Positions 1 to 6,922 are shown, numbered from the stretch's first letter. The stretch is 8,189 bases of DNA from Nitrososphaeraceae archaeon (GCA_021155845.1 JAJNBK010000004.1:1-8189); one strand, 5' to 3'. The notes: generated by a model from the sequence alone, not told the origin. Numbers and translations are program-made.

Positions 1-189
1 ATGTTCTAATTCCACGGTACCAATAGATTTGCATTATCATCTATTAAGATTTTGAATGAACAATCAAACATTCTTATAATTTTATATTCTCTAAAAATAC
101 ATATTTTGATGAGATTATAAAAAAGAAATAGTAGATTATCATATTGCAATTATAATATCAAATCGACTTTTTTCAGTGTAATTGTTAAC
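1..189. other. Left-edge intergenic segment
   Basis: No complete gene is seen. On the minus strand a short frame starts with ATG at 38-40 (second ATG at 32-34), reads MIMQIYWYRGIRT and is still open at the window edge. It is preceded by a TATA-like octamer (TATAAAAT on the minus strand, 79-86) about 40 bp upstream. This could be the first codons of a gene leaving the window, but 13 codons cannot establish it. The T-rich minus-strand stretch at about 117-130 could terminate the phosphoesterase transcript. Confidence 0.3.
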
Positions 190-1095
190 TTACTTGTAAA
201 TAATAAACTGGTCTATTAGCTTTCCGTTATTAGCATAAAATTTGCCTGTTAGTGATGATGATTGAGGTTCATTTGTTACGTCTATATTTAAGATCCCAAA
301 ATCTCCATATTGTTTAACAAAGTGGTCGGCTTTACCTGTAAAAGCGTAAAGACTAACTCCTCCTGTCCCTATTGTAGCAAATATCTGCCCATCAGGATCT
401 GCATATGTATTTGTATTTGTAGTAGTTACTGTTGGATTGAACGGACTATTGCTATTGAATTTGATAGGATATGTCCTCTCATAGTTGTGATTATGTGCTT
501 GAAGTACAAGATCCACTCCATACTTATAAAACAGTGGATGATAAGTACTCCTTAAGGTGGGATAATCATCATGGTTGCTTGGCGAAGCATACATCTGTTT
601 ATGAAAATACACAACAATCCAATCTATATTAGGATCTGATGCTGCTTTTGAAAGGTCATTCTTAACAAACTCATATTGAGAAGAATCTATTTCGTATGCC
701 AGTTCTGTTGATAGTGCAACTAAGTGAACGTTATAGTAATTGAATGAATAATACTGTTCTCTAAGACCAAAGTGATTTGTGTATTTATCCAAATTTTCTA
801 CGTCATGATTGCCTATTGCAATTTTCATTTTATCATTTATTGGTTTCACTTTTTTAAGCCAACAGTCTGCAGTATTTTCATATGAGTAATCACCTAACCC
901 AAGTACTAATTCTGGATTTTTATCTATTATGTTGTTTACGGTATCTGTTGTATCGTCTGTACATCCCCAATCTCCTGCAGCTGCAAAGTTAAAGTCAGAA
1001 GGAGCAATATGTGCAGGTGGTTGCATAAGAGCATAGACAATTGTTATTACTATAGCCAAAGAAATAGCAGAAATAATGACTAAAAATTTATTCAA
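190..1095 (-). CDS. Membrane-anchored purple-acid-phosphatase-like metallophosphoesterase
   Basis: This 301-residue calcineurin-like metallophosphoesterase has the motif series of purple acid phosphatases. The motifs are GDWG (D42), GLGDYSY (D69, Y72), GNHD (N96, H97), VVYFH (H165) and AHNH (H201, H203) followed by YERTYP. Tyr72 sits where the family has the metal-binding tyrosine that gives the purple colour, so a dinuclear metal centre hydrolysing phosphoesters is expected; the substrate is unknown. A hydrophobic stretch at residues 4-23 is a signal anchor or signal peptide, which places the catalytic domain outside the cell. C45 and C78 could form a disulphide. The start is TTG at 1093-1095; the first internal Met is residue 24, inside the anchor, and a strong Shine-Dalgarno AGGAGG lies 8 bases upstream. 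The length fits a stand-alone catalytic domain without the N-terminal fibronectin-like domain of plant enzymes. The gene appears monocistronic, downstream of the RTX gene on the same strand. Confidence 0.85.
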   Translation of the reverse strand: MNKFLVIISAISLAIVITIVYALMQPPAHIAPSDFNFAAAGDWGCTDDTTDTVNNIIDKNPELVLGLGDYSYENTADCWLKKVKPINDKMKIAIGNHDVENLDKYTNHFGLREQYYSFNYYNVHLVALSTELAYEIDSSQYEFVKNDLSKAASDPNIDWIVVYFHKQMYASPSNHDDYPTLRSTYHPLFYKYGVDLVLQAHNHNYERTYPIKFNSNSPFNPTVTTTNTNTYADPDGQIFATIGTGGVSLYAFTGKADHFVKQYGDFGILNIDVTNEPQSSSLTGKFYANNGKLIDQFIIYK

Positions 1096-1103
1096 CTGTG
1101 AGG

Positions 1104-1109
1104 CCTCCT
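1104..1109 (-). promoter_or_regulatory. Strong Shine-Dalgarno deciding a TTG start
   Basis: Plus-strand CCTCCT reads AGGAGG on the minus strand and is separated by 8 bases from TTG at 1093-1095. It is the best ribosome-binding site in the window and supports initiation at TTG rather than at the internal ATG of codon 24, which would remove the membrane anchor. Confidence 0.75.
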
Positions 1110-1156
1110 GTTCCTATATGCTTTATGCTTAAAAGCTCCATAATCATCCTTTTGAG

Positions 1157-1171
1157 TTTTACAAAGTAAAA
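1157..1171. repeat. Inverted repeat upstream of the phosphoesterase gene
   Basis: TTTTAC and GTAAAA form perfect 6-base arms around AAA, about 60-75 bp upstream of the phosphoesterase start. It lies downstream of a loose TATA-like stretch at 1202-1213, so it could be an operator near the transcript start. Arms this short occur by chance in AT-rich DNA. Confidence 0.25.
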
Positions 1172-1342
1172 TCTGTAGAAGTGAGGCTACTATAATTTTT
1201 TGATAAATAAAAACAATACCGAAATGTATCAAATCCTCATCCACTCAGCGATTACAAGATTTTGAACATATAACTGAGAATATCCAATGGTTTCTTTAGG
1301 ACTCCTATAGATGTCTTATTCTGCTTTTTTCAAAGTCAATGA

Positions 1343-1366
1343 TTAAAAAGTATATAGAAAAGAATT
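1343..1366 (-). terminator. Possible U-rich terminator of the RTX gene
   Basis: Directly after the TAG stop (1369-1371), the minus strand reads as two T-rich blocks (TTCTTTTC, then CTTTTT) without a stable hairpin. Archaeal RNA polymerase can terminate on runs of U alone, so this is a plausible 3' end for the RTX transcript. Confidence 0.3.
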
Positions 1367-1368
1367 GG

Positions 1369-1836
1369 CTAAAAGTTTTCGCAGTTGCCTAATTTAGTCT
1401 CATTTTCTGCTTGATTATAGTCTGTAATTGTATCATTACTTCCTCGACCGCAGTTGAAATTATCTATACCAAATCCTCCTGTCAGTGTATCATTATCAAA
1501 GCCGCCTGATAATGTATCATTACCATCATCACCAAATATCGAATCATATCCTCCGTCGCCTCCAATTGTATCATCTCCTCCATCACCATGTATAGTGTCA
1601 TTTCCTCTATCACCGCTTATTTGGTCCTCGTCTTCAAGACCAAATATCATATCGTCTGCTCCATGGCCTCTTATATTATCATCCGCAGGCGTGCCATACA
1701 GAATGTCAGGTCCTTGCGTTCCTGTGATATTAAGTGCCCACACACTTGTTATAGGTATTAGTATTCCTCCAGGTGATAATAGGCCAATTAGTAATATCAA
1801 AGAAATCAAAGAAATTGCTCCTATAATTATCGACAT
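1369..1836 (-). CDS. Secreted RTX-type calcium-binding beta-roll protein
   Basis: This 155-residue protein has a hydrophobic N-terminus (residues 2-30). A likely signal peptidase site after VWA (residue 34) implies export. Residues 39-128 are ten consecutive nine-residue repeats, each starting with Gly and following the GGxGxDxhx pattern of haemolysin-type calcium-binding repeats; examples are GDGGDDTIG, GDDGNDTLS and GGFDNDTLT. Such repeats wind into a parallel beta-roll that binds calcium between turns. A short cap (129-155) holds the only two cysteines, C129 and C152, which could close a disulphide. Six N-x-T sequons (N36, N79, N106, N115, N134, N145) are present. There is no catalytic domain and no bacterial type I secretion signal is obvious, so it is probably a stand-alone surface or matrix protein. 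Its ATG is preceded by a TATA box at 1881-1888 and no clear Shine-Dalgarno. The antisense serine/proline-rich frame over it is a shadow. Confidence 0.85.
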   Translation of the reverse strand: MSIIIGAISLISLILLIGLLSPGGILIPITSVWALNITGTQGPDILYGTPADDNIRGHGADDMIFGLEDEDQISGDRGNDTIHGDGGDDTIGGDGGYDSIFGDDGNDTLSGGFDNDTLTGGFGIDNFNCGRGSNDTITDYNQAENETKLGNCENF

Positions 1837-1880
1837 TAAAATTTCTGTAAAATATTGCTGTATTAACGGTTATCTAAATC

Positions 1881-1888
1881 TTTATAAA
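1881..1888 (-). promoter_or_regulatory. TATA box of the RTX gene
   Basis: TTTATAAA is a textbook archaeal TATA element. It is centred about 48 bp upstream of the ATG. With the usual spacing of about 26 bp, transcription would begin near 1858 and leave a leader of about 20 bases. No Shine-Dalgarno is visible in that leader. The octamer is palindromic, so orientation is inferred from the gene. Confidence 0.45.
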
Positions 1889-2232
1889 AAAGAATATAAT
1901 ATAATTTCATTATGGAATACCGATGTATGCTCAGGCAATAAGAGCAAATATAAGGTATGTATAAAACTATTTACTTGTTTTCAATTATCTAATAAATTAA
2001 CAGCCGAAATATTATTATCATTAAAATCTGTGGACTATCGGAAGTTTAGGACAAATTAACTTATCATTTCTCCTCTGCCTTTCCTCTATTAGACTACTCT
2101 TGAGTACAGTTTTTCCATTACTAAATTTTAATATTGTTATTCATTTTTCGATTATCCTCAGAGCTCACACCATTATTACTATACTAATCCATTTTCCTAG
2201 GATAAATAAATTTTGTCGAATTCTGTATAATA

Positions 2233-2279
2233 TTATTGGCTTAGCAATAAAATGGACAATTCCATATTAACTAATGGAA
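2233..2279. repeat. Two adjacent short inverted repeats
   Basis: The first is TTATTG (2233-2238) and CAATAA (2245-2250) around a 6-base loop. The second is TTCCAT (2260-2265) and ATGGAA (2274-2279) around 8 bases. An ATGGA at 2252-2256 could pair with TCCAT (2261-2265) instead, giving alternative hairpins. They lie beyond the 3' end of the glycosyltransferase gene and may mark an RNA 3' end, but no poly-U follows on the minus strand. Confidence 0.3.
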
Positions 2280-2369
2280 ATATTAGACAATAAATAATTT
2301 TTTTCTATTATTCTCGATCTTTGAAGTGTTGAATGAAGAATATTGGCAGGTTGTTTATTTTCTAAGGTC

Positions 2370-4118
2370 TCAATTAAAAAAATCTGACAGTATATCCCCA
2401 GTTTGTCCAATCTGTCTTGTCTGATCTGTAATGGTTGTCTTATTGTTATTGATACTAGCCGTCATACTATCATAACTGGCTCTAATTTCAACTCTACCTC
2501 CTCCCTTACCCGCCACCTTCGTGTTTGTACTATATGGATACTGGTCAGCATCATACTTGTTTGTATTTTTGACATTTATTACTTCTAGTATAGTTGAATT
2601 GTCATAGAGCTTCTGTATTTCTTGAATAGTTTTCTTCTCTGTACTTTTCTTCAAGTCGGTTCTAAATTTCCCATCAACTATAAAGACATATCTATCAACA
2701 TCGCCTTCAGAAATACTCGTATAAATCTTTCCTTTATTGTAGTAACTTTGATAAGAATTCTGACCTTCATCAAACACGTACTTTAGTATCCAGAGATAAG
2801 TGGGTCTTCCAATTACGAATGCTTTGTTATTAGGATTTTCGTCTGTATCATTAATAGAAGCCAGACTCTTACTAACAAAAGCCTGTGCTTCCAAGTAAGT
2901 CGAGTTCACCTGCAGTGTTATCAACATACTTGTAGTTACAAGTCCAAAAATTCCAATTACTGAAATTATAGCAAATGGTAATATTTGGTGAACAAGTTTT
3001 TTATTGCTAATTCTGCTCGATAGATCTTGTATCATAGCAGCAGCTGCAATACAAAGTGGCAGCAATAAAGGAATCAGGAACCAGTAGGATACATATCCTA
3101 TAAGATACATAAAGATCATAAATGGAATGGCCCAAAGTAAAGGAAAGAAGTCTCTTTTGACTGCCGCAAAAAACAGGCCAGCAAAACCTAGAGACATAAA
3201 GACTGGATCGAATTTATATAAACTATCTGTAGCCCTGAATACTTGGCTAAATTGACCTCCTCTACCTGCTTGCCATAAAACGCCATTAAACCACTCATCT
3301 AATTGACCAGATGCTAAGCTGTAAGCAGGCCAAATTAGTGGTATTAAAATAACAGGAACAAACCATAGTCCAAGGGTCCTCAGTTTATGACTACTACTAT
3401 TTGCATAGATAAGAACGCCAACTAATGGAATCGCGGTGAATGCTGGTACTTTAGTAAAAATGGCCAATCCTATAAATATGCCTGAAAGTAAAACTATTGC
3501 AATTTTTTTCTTATTATTTTCTTGGTATTTTGAATCCTTCAAGTAAACTGCAAATAAAATTGATGATAAAAGAAAGGGAAGAAGAATAGAATCTAACAAT
3601 ACCATTCTAGTAATCCAGCTTATCGGCATTACTGCAAAGAGAATAGATGCAATCAGTGCAACAGTCATATTATAACGACGTTCAGCTATTTTGTAAATAA
3701 GAAAAGTATCTACAACTGCAAGTAATCCCATTAACACCCTGGGAACAAGCCAAAGCATTTCTATTGAATGTACATCGCCTGGCGTGGGGTTTAATGAATC
3801 TGGATAACCTATCATAGCAAATATCCCTGCCAAAAAGATTTGACTAAAGTACGGATGGGTGTATATTCTACCATAATGGCTCAGGACATCCTCTGGTCCC
3901 TCTTGAAGGCCATTTCCCTCTAAAACATACATAGCCTTTCGCAGGTAATGCCCTTCATCAACATGGAAAATAGGAAACCCGGTAGGATTCCAAAGATGAG
4001 TATATGCACTCAAGACAAGAGGTATGGCCAATAATAATAAAGATCTACTATTAGAATGAACCACCCTGTCTAGAATTACAATATTACGTTTCAAATGAAA
4101 GCACGTCGCAATATCCAT
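2370..4118 (-). CDS. GT-C membrane glycosyltransferase, PMT/ArnT (GT39)-like
   Basis: This 582-residue protein has about ten to eleven membrane spans between residues 26 and 402 and a soluble C-terminal tail of about 180 residues. GT-C transferases of the PMT/ArnT group use polyprenyl-phosphate sugars on the outer membrane face to modify proteins or lipids. Landmarks of that group visible here are an Asp-Glu pair in the first external loop (HVDEGHYL, D54-E55), the THPYF segment at 87-91, RMVLLD (R171, D176) in a membrane-proximal loop, and TKVPA at 222-226. The length fits ArnT-like enzymes. The tail contains NST sequons and is Lys/Asn-rich near its end; I recognise no domain in it. The start is ATG at 4116-4118 without a Shine-Dalgarno; a TATA-like element and an 8-bp inverted repeat lie upstream. 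It is divergent from the HPrK-like/flippase pair, so a joint surface-glycan role is likely. Acceptor and sugar are unknown. Confidence 0.8.
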   Translation of the reverse strand: MDIATCFHLKRNIVILDRVVHSNSRSLLLLAIPLVLSAYTHLWNPTGFPIFHVDEGHYLRKAMYVLEGNGLQEGPEDVLSHYGRIYTHPYFSQIFLAGIFAMIGYPDSLNPTPGDVHSIEMLWLVPRVLMGLLAVVDTFLIYKIAERRYNMTVALIASILFAVMPISWITRMVLLDSILLPFLLSSILFAVYLKDSKYQENNKKKIAIVLLSGIFIGLAIFTKVPAFTAIPLVGVLIYANSSSHKLRTLGLWFVPVILIPLIWPAYSLASGQLDEWFNGVLWQAGRGGQFSQVFRATDSLYKFDPVFMSLGFAGLFFAAVKRDFFPLLWAIPFMIFMYLIGYVSYWFLIPLLLPLCIAAAAMIQDLSSRISNKKLVHQILPFAIISVIGIFGLVTTSMLITLQVNSTYLEAQAFVSKSLASINDTDENPNNKAFVIGRPTYLWILKYVFDEGQNSYQSYYNKGKIYTSISEGDVDRYVFIVDGKFRTDLKKSTEKKTIQEIQKLYDNSTILEVINVKNTNKYDADQYPYSTNTKVAGKGGGRVEIRASYDSMTASINNNKTTITDQTRQIGQTGDILSDFFN

Positions 4119-4146
4119 TTTTAAATATTTGCATTTAACAGTTTGA

Positions 4147-4191
4147 CATAAATTAACTAGAGAATTTATGTATTATGCTCAACTATAAATA
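4147..4191 (-). promoter_or_regulatory. Glycosyltransferase promoter with 8-bp dyad
   Basis: On the minus strand TATTTATAG (4183-4191) is a TATA-like element. With the usual spacing, transcription would start near 4161. The perfect inverted repeat CATAAATT (4147-4154) and AATTTATG (4163-4170), with an 8-base spacer, would straddle that start, where an archaeal repressor often binds. TATA and start are inferred. Eight-base arms are expected a few times by chance in a window this AT-rich. Confidence 0.4.
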
Positions 4192-4510
4192 CAATTATCG
4201 TGTGCTAGGCTCCGTTAACTTACTTGCTTCTAATAAGAGTAGTCCATGATAAAGTCACTGGCACCTTTTTTGCAACCTCCTAAAACTAAGTGTTATAAAG
4301 AAATAAACTTTAAGTGTTGCGTGACTACGAAATCAGAGCAAGAGAAAAGAAAACACCGGTAGGATTTAACAAAGAAGAAGCAACAGAATAAAAGCTTATT
4401 ATTTTAAAACTTTGACTGTTATTGCCTAGTACCCAATATTTAGTATACTATGCTCTACGAAAATATGTCAAGAACAAAATATGGGAAGAGAATGCCATAC
4501 ACATCCAATT

Positions 4511-4539
4511 AGATATGTATATCTGATATAAAATATCAG
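4511..4539 (+). promoter_or_regulatory. HPrK-like gene promoter: TATA box inside two abutting dyads
   Basis: TATAAAAT (4527-4534) is a good TATA box for the gene at 4584. It predicts a start near 4555 and a leader of about 29 bases that includes the Shine-Dalgarno. The box lies inside a perfect inverted repeat, CTGATAT (4523-4529), AAA, ATATCAG (4533-4539). Directly upstream and overlapping by two bases is a second perfect dyad, AGATAT (4511-4516), GT, ATATCT (4519-4524). A protein bound here would block TBP, so repression or autoregulation is a natural guess. Confidence 0.5.
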
Positions 4540-4568
4540 CTAAGAGTTTATATGTTATCCAAAATAAT

Positions 4569-4577
4569 AGGATGTGA
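4569..4577 (+). promoter_or_regulatory. Shine-Dalgarno deciding a TTG start
   Basis: AGGATGTGA differs at one position from the full archaeal consensus AGGAGGTGA and sits 6 bases before TTG 4584-4586. An in-frame TGA at 4575-4577 excludes any earlier start, and the ATG inside the motif is followed at once by TGA. Confidence 0.65.
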
Positions 4578-4583
4578 AATTGT

Positions 4584-5651
4584 TTGTATTGTTATAATAT
4601 TCATGATATAGTTAAAGTTAAATCAGAAGTATCGTTATATGAGCTTGAATATTTTGCATCAAATGAGTTCGCTGACGCTGATCTTGTCATCAATGTAAAA
4701 AAGAGTATACCTTCTGGATTACATTTTAAAAGAACACTAATTCCAGATCCCAATCCAGAGTATCACAAAGTAAAGTATTCTGAGCACTTTGGACGTTTTG
4801 GTGCACAGTTTTCAATCGAATTCACAGATAAAGTTAGTATTGCTGTAAATAAACTGATAACTGCATCTAGGCATGTCATATACGTAAACTTAGTAGAGCC
4901 TATCTTGCGTTTTTTACTCATATCAAAGGGTTTTGTTCTTCTTCACTCTGCCTGTATTGACATTAAGGGACATGGTCTTCTTTTTTCTGCACCTCCAGAT
5001 ACGGGGAAGACTACGACCGTATTAAAGTGCATCAAAAATGGCTTTTCTTTTTTATCTGATGATATGACAATAGTGCGTTTGCCGAATGAAGCCTTGTGTT
5101 TCCCAAAGGCCATGACTATTAGTGCTCATACATACAAAACAGCTACCACAATCGCAGATAATGATCATGATAAAATACAGTATAAATTACGTAGTTTAGT
5201 ACATTCAAAGCAGGGAAGACAGTTTATGCATAAACTTGCCAACTATAATGTACCAATATTTACACTGAATACTGTAGGACAGGCAATAATCAAACCTCCC
5301 AAATTTAAGATCGAAAATCTATTACAATCAGTCACCATTCAGGAAAAAACTAGAGTTAAAAGTTTGTATTTTCTGGAAAGAGGTGGTGATGAGCAAATAG
5401 AAGAGCTTCCAACAAAGGTTGCATTAAAGAAAGCAATAGAGAATAGTGATGACGCATTTCTGTTTCCTCCCTATGCTGATTTGATCCACCATATCAATAT
5501 TGGAGGAAAGACGGCAAAGGAATTACTAGAACAAGAGAAAAGCATGTTGGAAAAGTTTTTGACAGAAGTAAAATGTTTGATAATAAAAAGTAACAAGAGA
5601 GCATGGTATCAAATGGTAGTCGAAACTGCTCAGCCAAAAGTCAACAAGTAA
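4584..5651 (+). CDS. HPr kinase/PEPCK-fold P-loop protein, HPrK-like
   Basis: Residues 117-165 of this 355-residue protein align by eye with the core of HPr kinase/phosphorylase. They hold a conserved His (LLHSACIDIKG, H121), a P-loop (SAPPDTGKTTT, K142, T143) and a following LSDD (D159-D160) at the site of the HPrK catalytic aspartates. The Walker A is a variant: the first Gly is replaced (APPDTGKT), while TGKTT resembles PEP carboxykinase, the sister family. Residues 1-110 form an N-terminal part I cannot assign; the rest (166-355) is soluble and ends in a charged helix. No HPr or other PTS gene is in the window, and archaea usually lack a PTS, so the substrate is probably a protein or small molecule tied to surface-glycan assembly. 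HPrK-like genes elsewhere occur in exopolysaccharide and peptide-maturation clusters. The start is TTG, supported by a near-perfect Shine-Dalgarno. The flippase follows after 66 bp, probably as one operon. Confidence 0.75.
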   Translation: MYCYNIHDIVKVKSEVSLYELEYFASNEFADADLVINVKKSIPSGLHFKRTLIPDPNPEYHKVKYSEHFGRFGAQFSIEFTDKVSIAVNKLITASRHVIYVNLVEPILRFLLISKGFVLLHSACIDIKGHGLLFSAPPDTGKTTTVLKCIKNGFSFLSDDMTIVRLPNEALCFPKAMTISAHTYKTATTIADNDHDKIQYKLRSLVHSKQGRQFMHKLANYNVPIFTLNTVGQAIIKPPKFKIENLLQSVTIQEKTRVKSLYFLERGGDEQIEELPTKVALKKAIENSDDAFLFPPYADLIHHINIGGKTAKELLEQEKSMLEKFLTEVKCLIIKSNKRAWYQMVVETAQPKVNK

Positions 5652-5717
5652 ATATGAATATCTATATGCCAAAAAAAAGAACAAATAAAATCTAAGACAA
5701 TAGGTATGTATGAATAA

Positions 5718-6872
5718 ATGAGATTGCGATTTTTAAGTTCTCACAAAGGCTTAATTTACATAACTTTAGGTAATCTGCTAGGTGCTGCTGCCACTGGCGC
5801 ATTTTGGTTACTCCTTGCCTTAATTCAAAATGCAGATGAATATGGAAAAACTAATTATGAAATATCCATAGCATCATTAGCAGCAAGTGCCGCCCTTCTT
5901 GGCTTGAACACTACGGTTACCACCTACGTTGCAAAGGGTTCAAGCAAAATAAATGTACAAGCAAACCAGCTAATTCTAATTTCTAGCGGAATTGCTGCCA
6001 TAATAGTTGCTTTCTTCAACTGGATTCTCGGCTTCTTTGTCATAGGTATGGCATTCTGGATGATGAGCACTTATGAACTTCTTGGAAGAAAAATGTACAA
6101 ACAATATGCGTTTGTCAATATTGGGGCAAGAGCATCGCAACTTTTTTTATCTATTTTACTGTATTACTTCATAGGAATAACGGGAATAGCAATTGGTTTT
6201 ATTATTTCGTTTCTGATATTTAGCCAAAGATATTTCATTTCTACGAAAGAGTTCAGTAGGGATTTTAGCGAAGTAAAAAGTAAAATCAAGTTTTCATTAA
6301 ATATATATTCTTTCAATATGTCCAATGCATTCTTGTTGTATTTTGATAAACTTATTATTGCGCCTTTATTTGGTTATGCTGTATTAGGCTATTACCAGCT
6401 AGGTTTTCAATTCCTATTATTTCTAGGAATGATACCTATTAGCTTTTATCAATATCTTATTCCTGAAGAGTCAAGCGGTCTAAAAAAGACAAGAGTACGA
6501 TTTCTCGGTTTATTGGTTTCAATAGGCCTTACTGCTATACTATTTTTGTCTAGTCCATGGATATTGCAAAATTTATTTCCTCACTATATGGCTTCTCTCA
6601 ATGCCATGAGGATTATGAGCATAGGAATCATTCCTATGATGATAGTTTGGACTCTTAATTCAAAATTTCTTAACCTAGGAGATACCAAATACGTTCTATT
6701 TGGATCTGCAATTTATTTGACACTCCAGATCGGCTTAATTTTTTATTTAGGCAGCACGATGAATGTAATCGGTCTTGCATTAGCAGTCGTGCTTGCACTG
6801 ATTGCACAGGCATCATTTCTCTTTATATCAGATAAGCATCTACAGCAGAAGCATAAGAAGGATACTCCATAG
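5718..6872 (+). CDS. Wzx/MATE-type polysaccharide flippase
   Basis: This 384-residue, highly hydrophobic protein has about twelve predicted membrane spans, roughly at 12-35, 47-70, 83-100, 102-122, 132-152, 154-172, 197-222, 226-248, 261-281, 296-315, 325-345 and 347-370. This fits the MOP superfamily of oligosaccharide flippases that turn lipid-linked sugar units to the outer face. The central FDKLIIAPLFGYAVLGYYQL segment (209-228) is characteristic: an Asp opening span 7, then a G-x-x-x-LG-Y-x-L stretch. It is slightly short for the family (usually 400-500) but both ends look intact. The start ATG 5718 has only a weak AGGT upstream, consistent with translation downstream of the HPrK-like gene. 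It ends in tandem stops TAG TAG. Sugar specificity cannot be read from sequence. Confidence 0.8.
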   Translation: MRLRFLSSHKGLIYITLGNLLGAAATGAFWLLLALIQNADEYGKTNYEISIASLAASAALLGLNTTVTTYVAKGSSKINVQANQLILISSGIAAIIVAFFNWILGFFVIGMAFWMMSTYELLGRKMYKQYAFVNIGARASQLFLSILLYYFIGITGIAIGFIISFLIFSQRYFISTKEFSRDFSEVKSKIKFSLNIYSFNMSNAFLLYFDKLIIAPLFGYAVLGYYQLGFQFLLFLGMIPISFYQYLIPEESSGLKKTRVRFLGLLVSIGLTAILFLSSPWILQNLFPHYMASLNAMRIMSIGIIPMMIVWTLNSKFLNLGDTKYVLFGSAIYLTLQIGLIFYLGSTMNVIGLALAVVLALIAQASFLFISDKHLQQKHKKDTP

Positions 6873-6888
6873 TAGATCCATAGTGTAT

Positions 6889-6922
6889 GCAGACAGAAAG
6901 AAAATAATAATTTCTCTTCTGC
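6889..6922 (+). terminator. Possible hairpin at the flippase 3' end
   Basis: About 20 bases after the stop, CAGAA-a-GAAA (6894-6903) can pair with TTTC-tc-TTCTG (6911-6921) around a 7-base loop. GCAGA (6889-6893) with TCTGC (6918-6922) is an alternative closing stem. The following sequence is only moderately U-rich. The word GTATGCAG flanks the hairpin as a direct repeat (6885-6892 and 6932-6939). Confidence 0.3.

Larger units (their letters stand above)
1837..2369. other. 533-bp intergenic region, no gene recognised
   Basis: It lies between the RTX start and the glycosyltransferase stop. The RTX promoter occupies the left end. Around 2233-2279 are two adjacent small inverted repeats, followed by a run of seven T on the plus strand (2298-2304). 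Reading frames here are short and AT-driven. A plus-strand frame extends into 1837-2059, but it is the tail of the frame antisense to the RTX repeats and looks non-coding. Confidence 0.5.
4119..4583. other. 465-bp divergent promoter region
   Basis: It separates the minus-strand glycosyltransferase from the plus-strand HPrK-like gene. Both ends carry a TATA-like element accompanied by perfect inverted repeats (4147-4170 and 4511-4539). The middle (4240-4500) has no clear gene. A 25-codon frame at 4314-4391 has protein-like composition but no ribosome-binding site. Confidence 0.5.

Noticed and set aside
310..555. Plus-strand 81-codon frame
   Set aside because: It lies entirely antisense to the phosphoesterase, with Cys/Ile repeats mirroring the Asn/Thr-rich codons of the real gene.
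1454..2059. Plus-strand 201-codon frame, serine/proline-rich
   Set aside because: It is the antisense image of the RTX repeats: the repetitive Ser/Pro pattern is the complement of Gly/Asp codons. The remainder runs into AT-rich intergenic DNA without recognisable protein features.
2403..2588. Plus-strand 61-codon frame
   Set aside because: It is antisense to the C-terminal tail of the GT-C glycosyltransferase, with no ribosome-binding site or recognisable domain.
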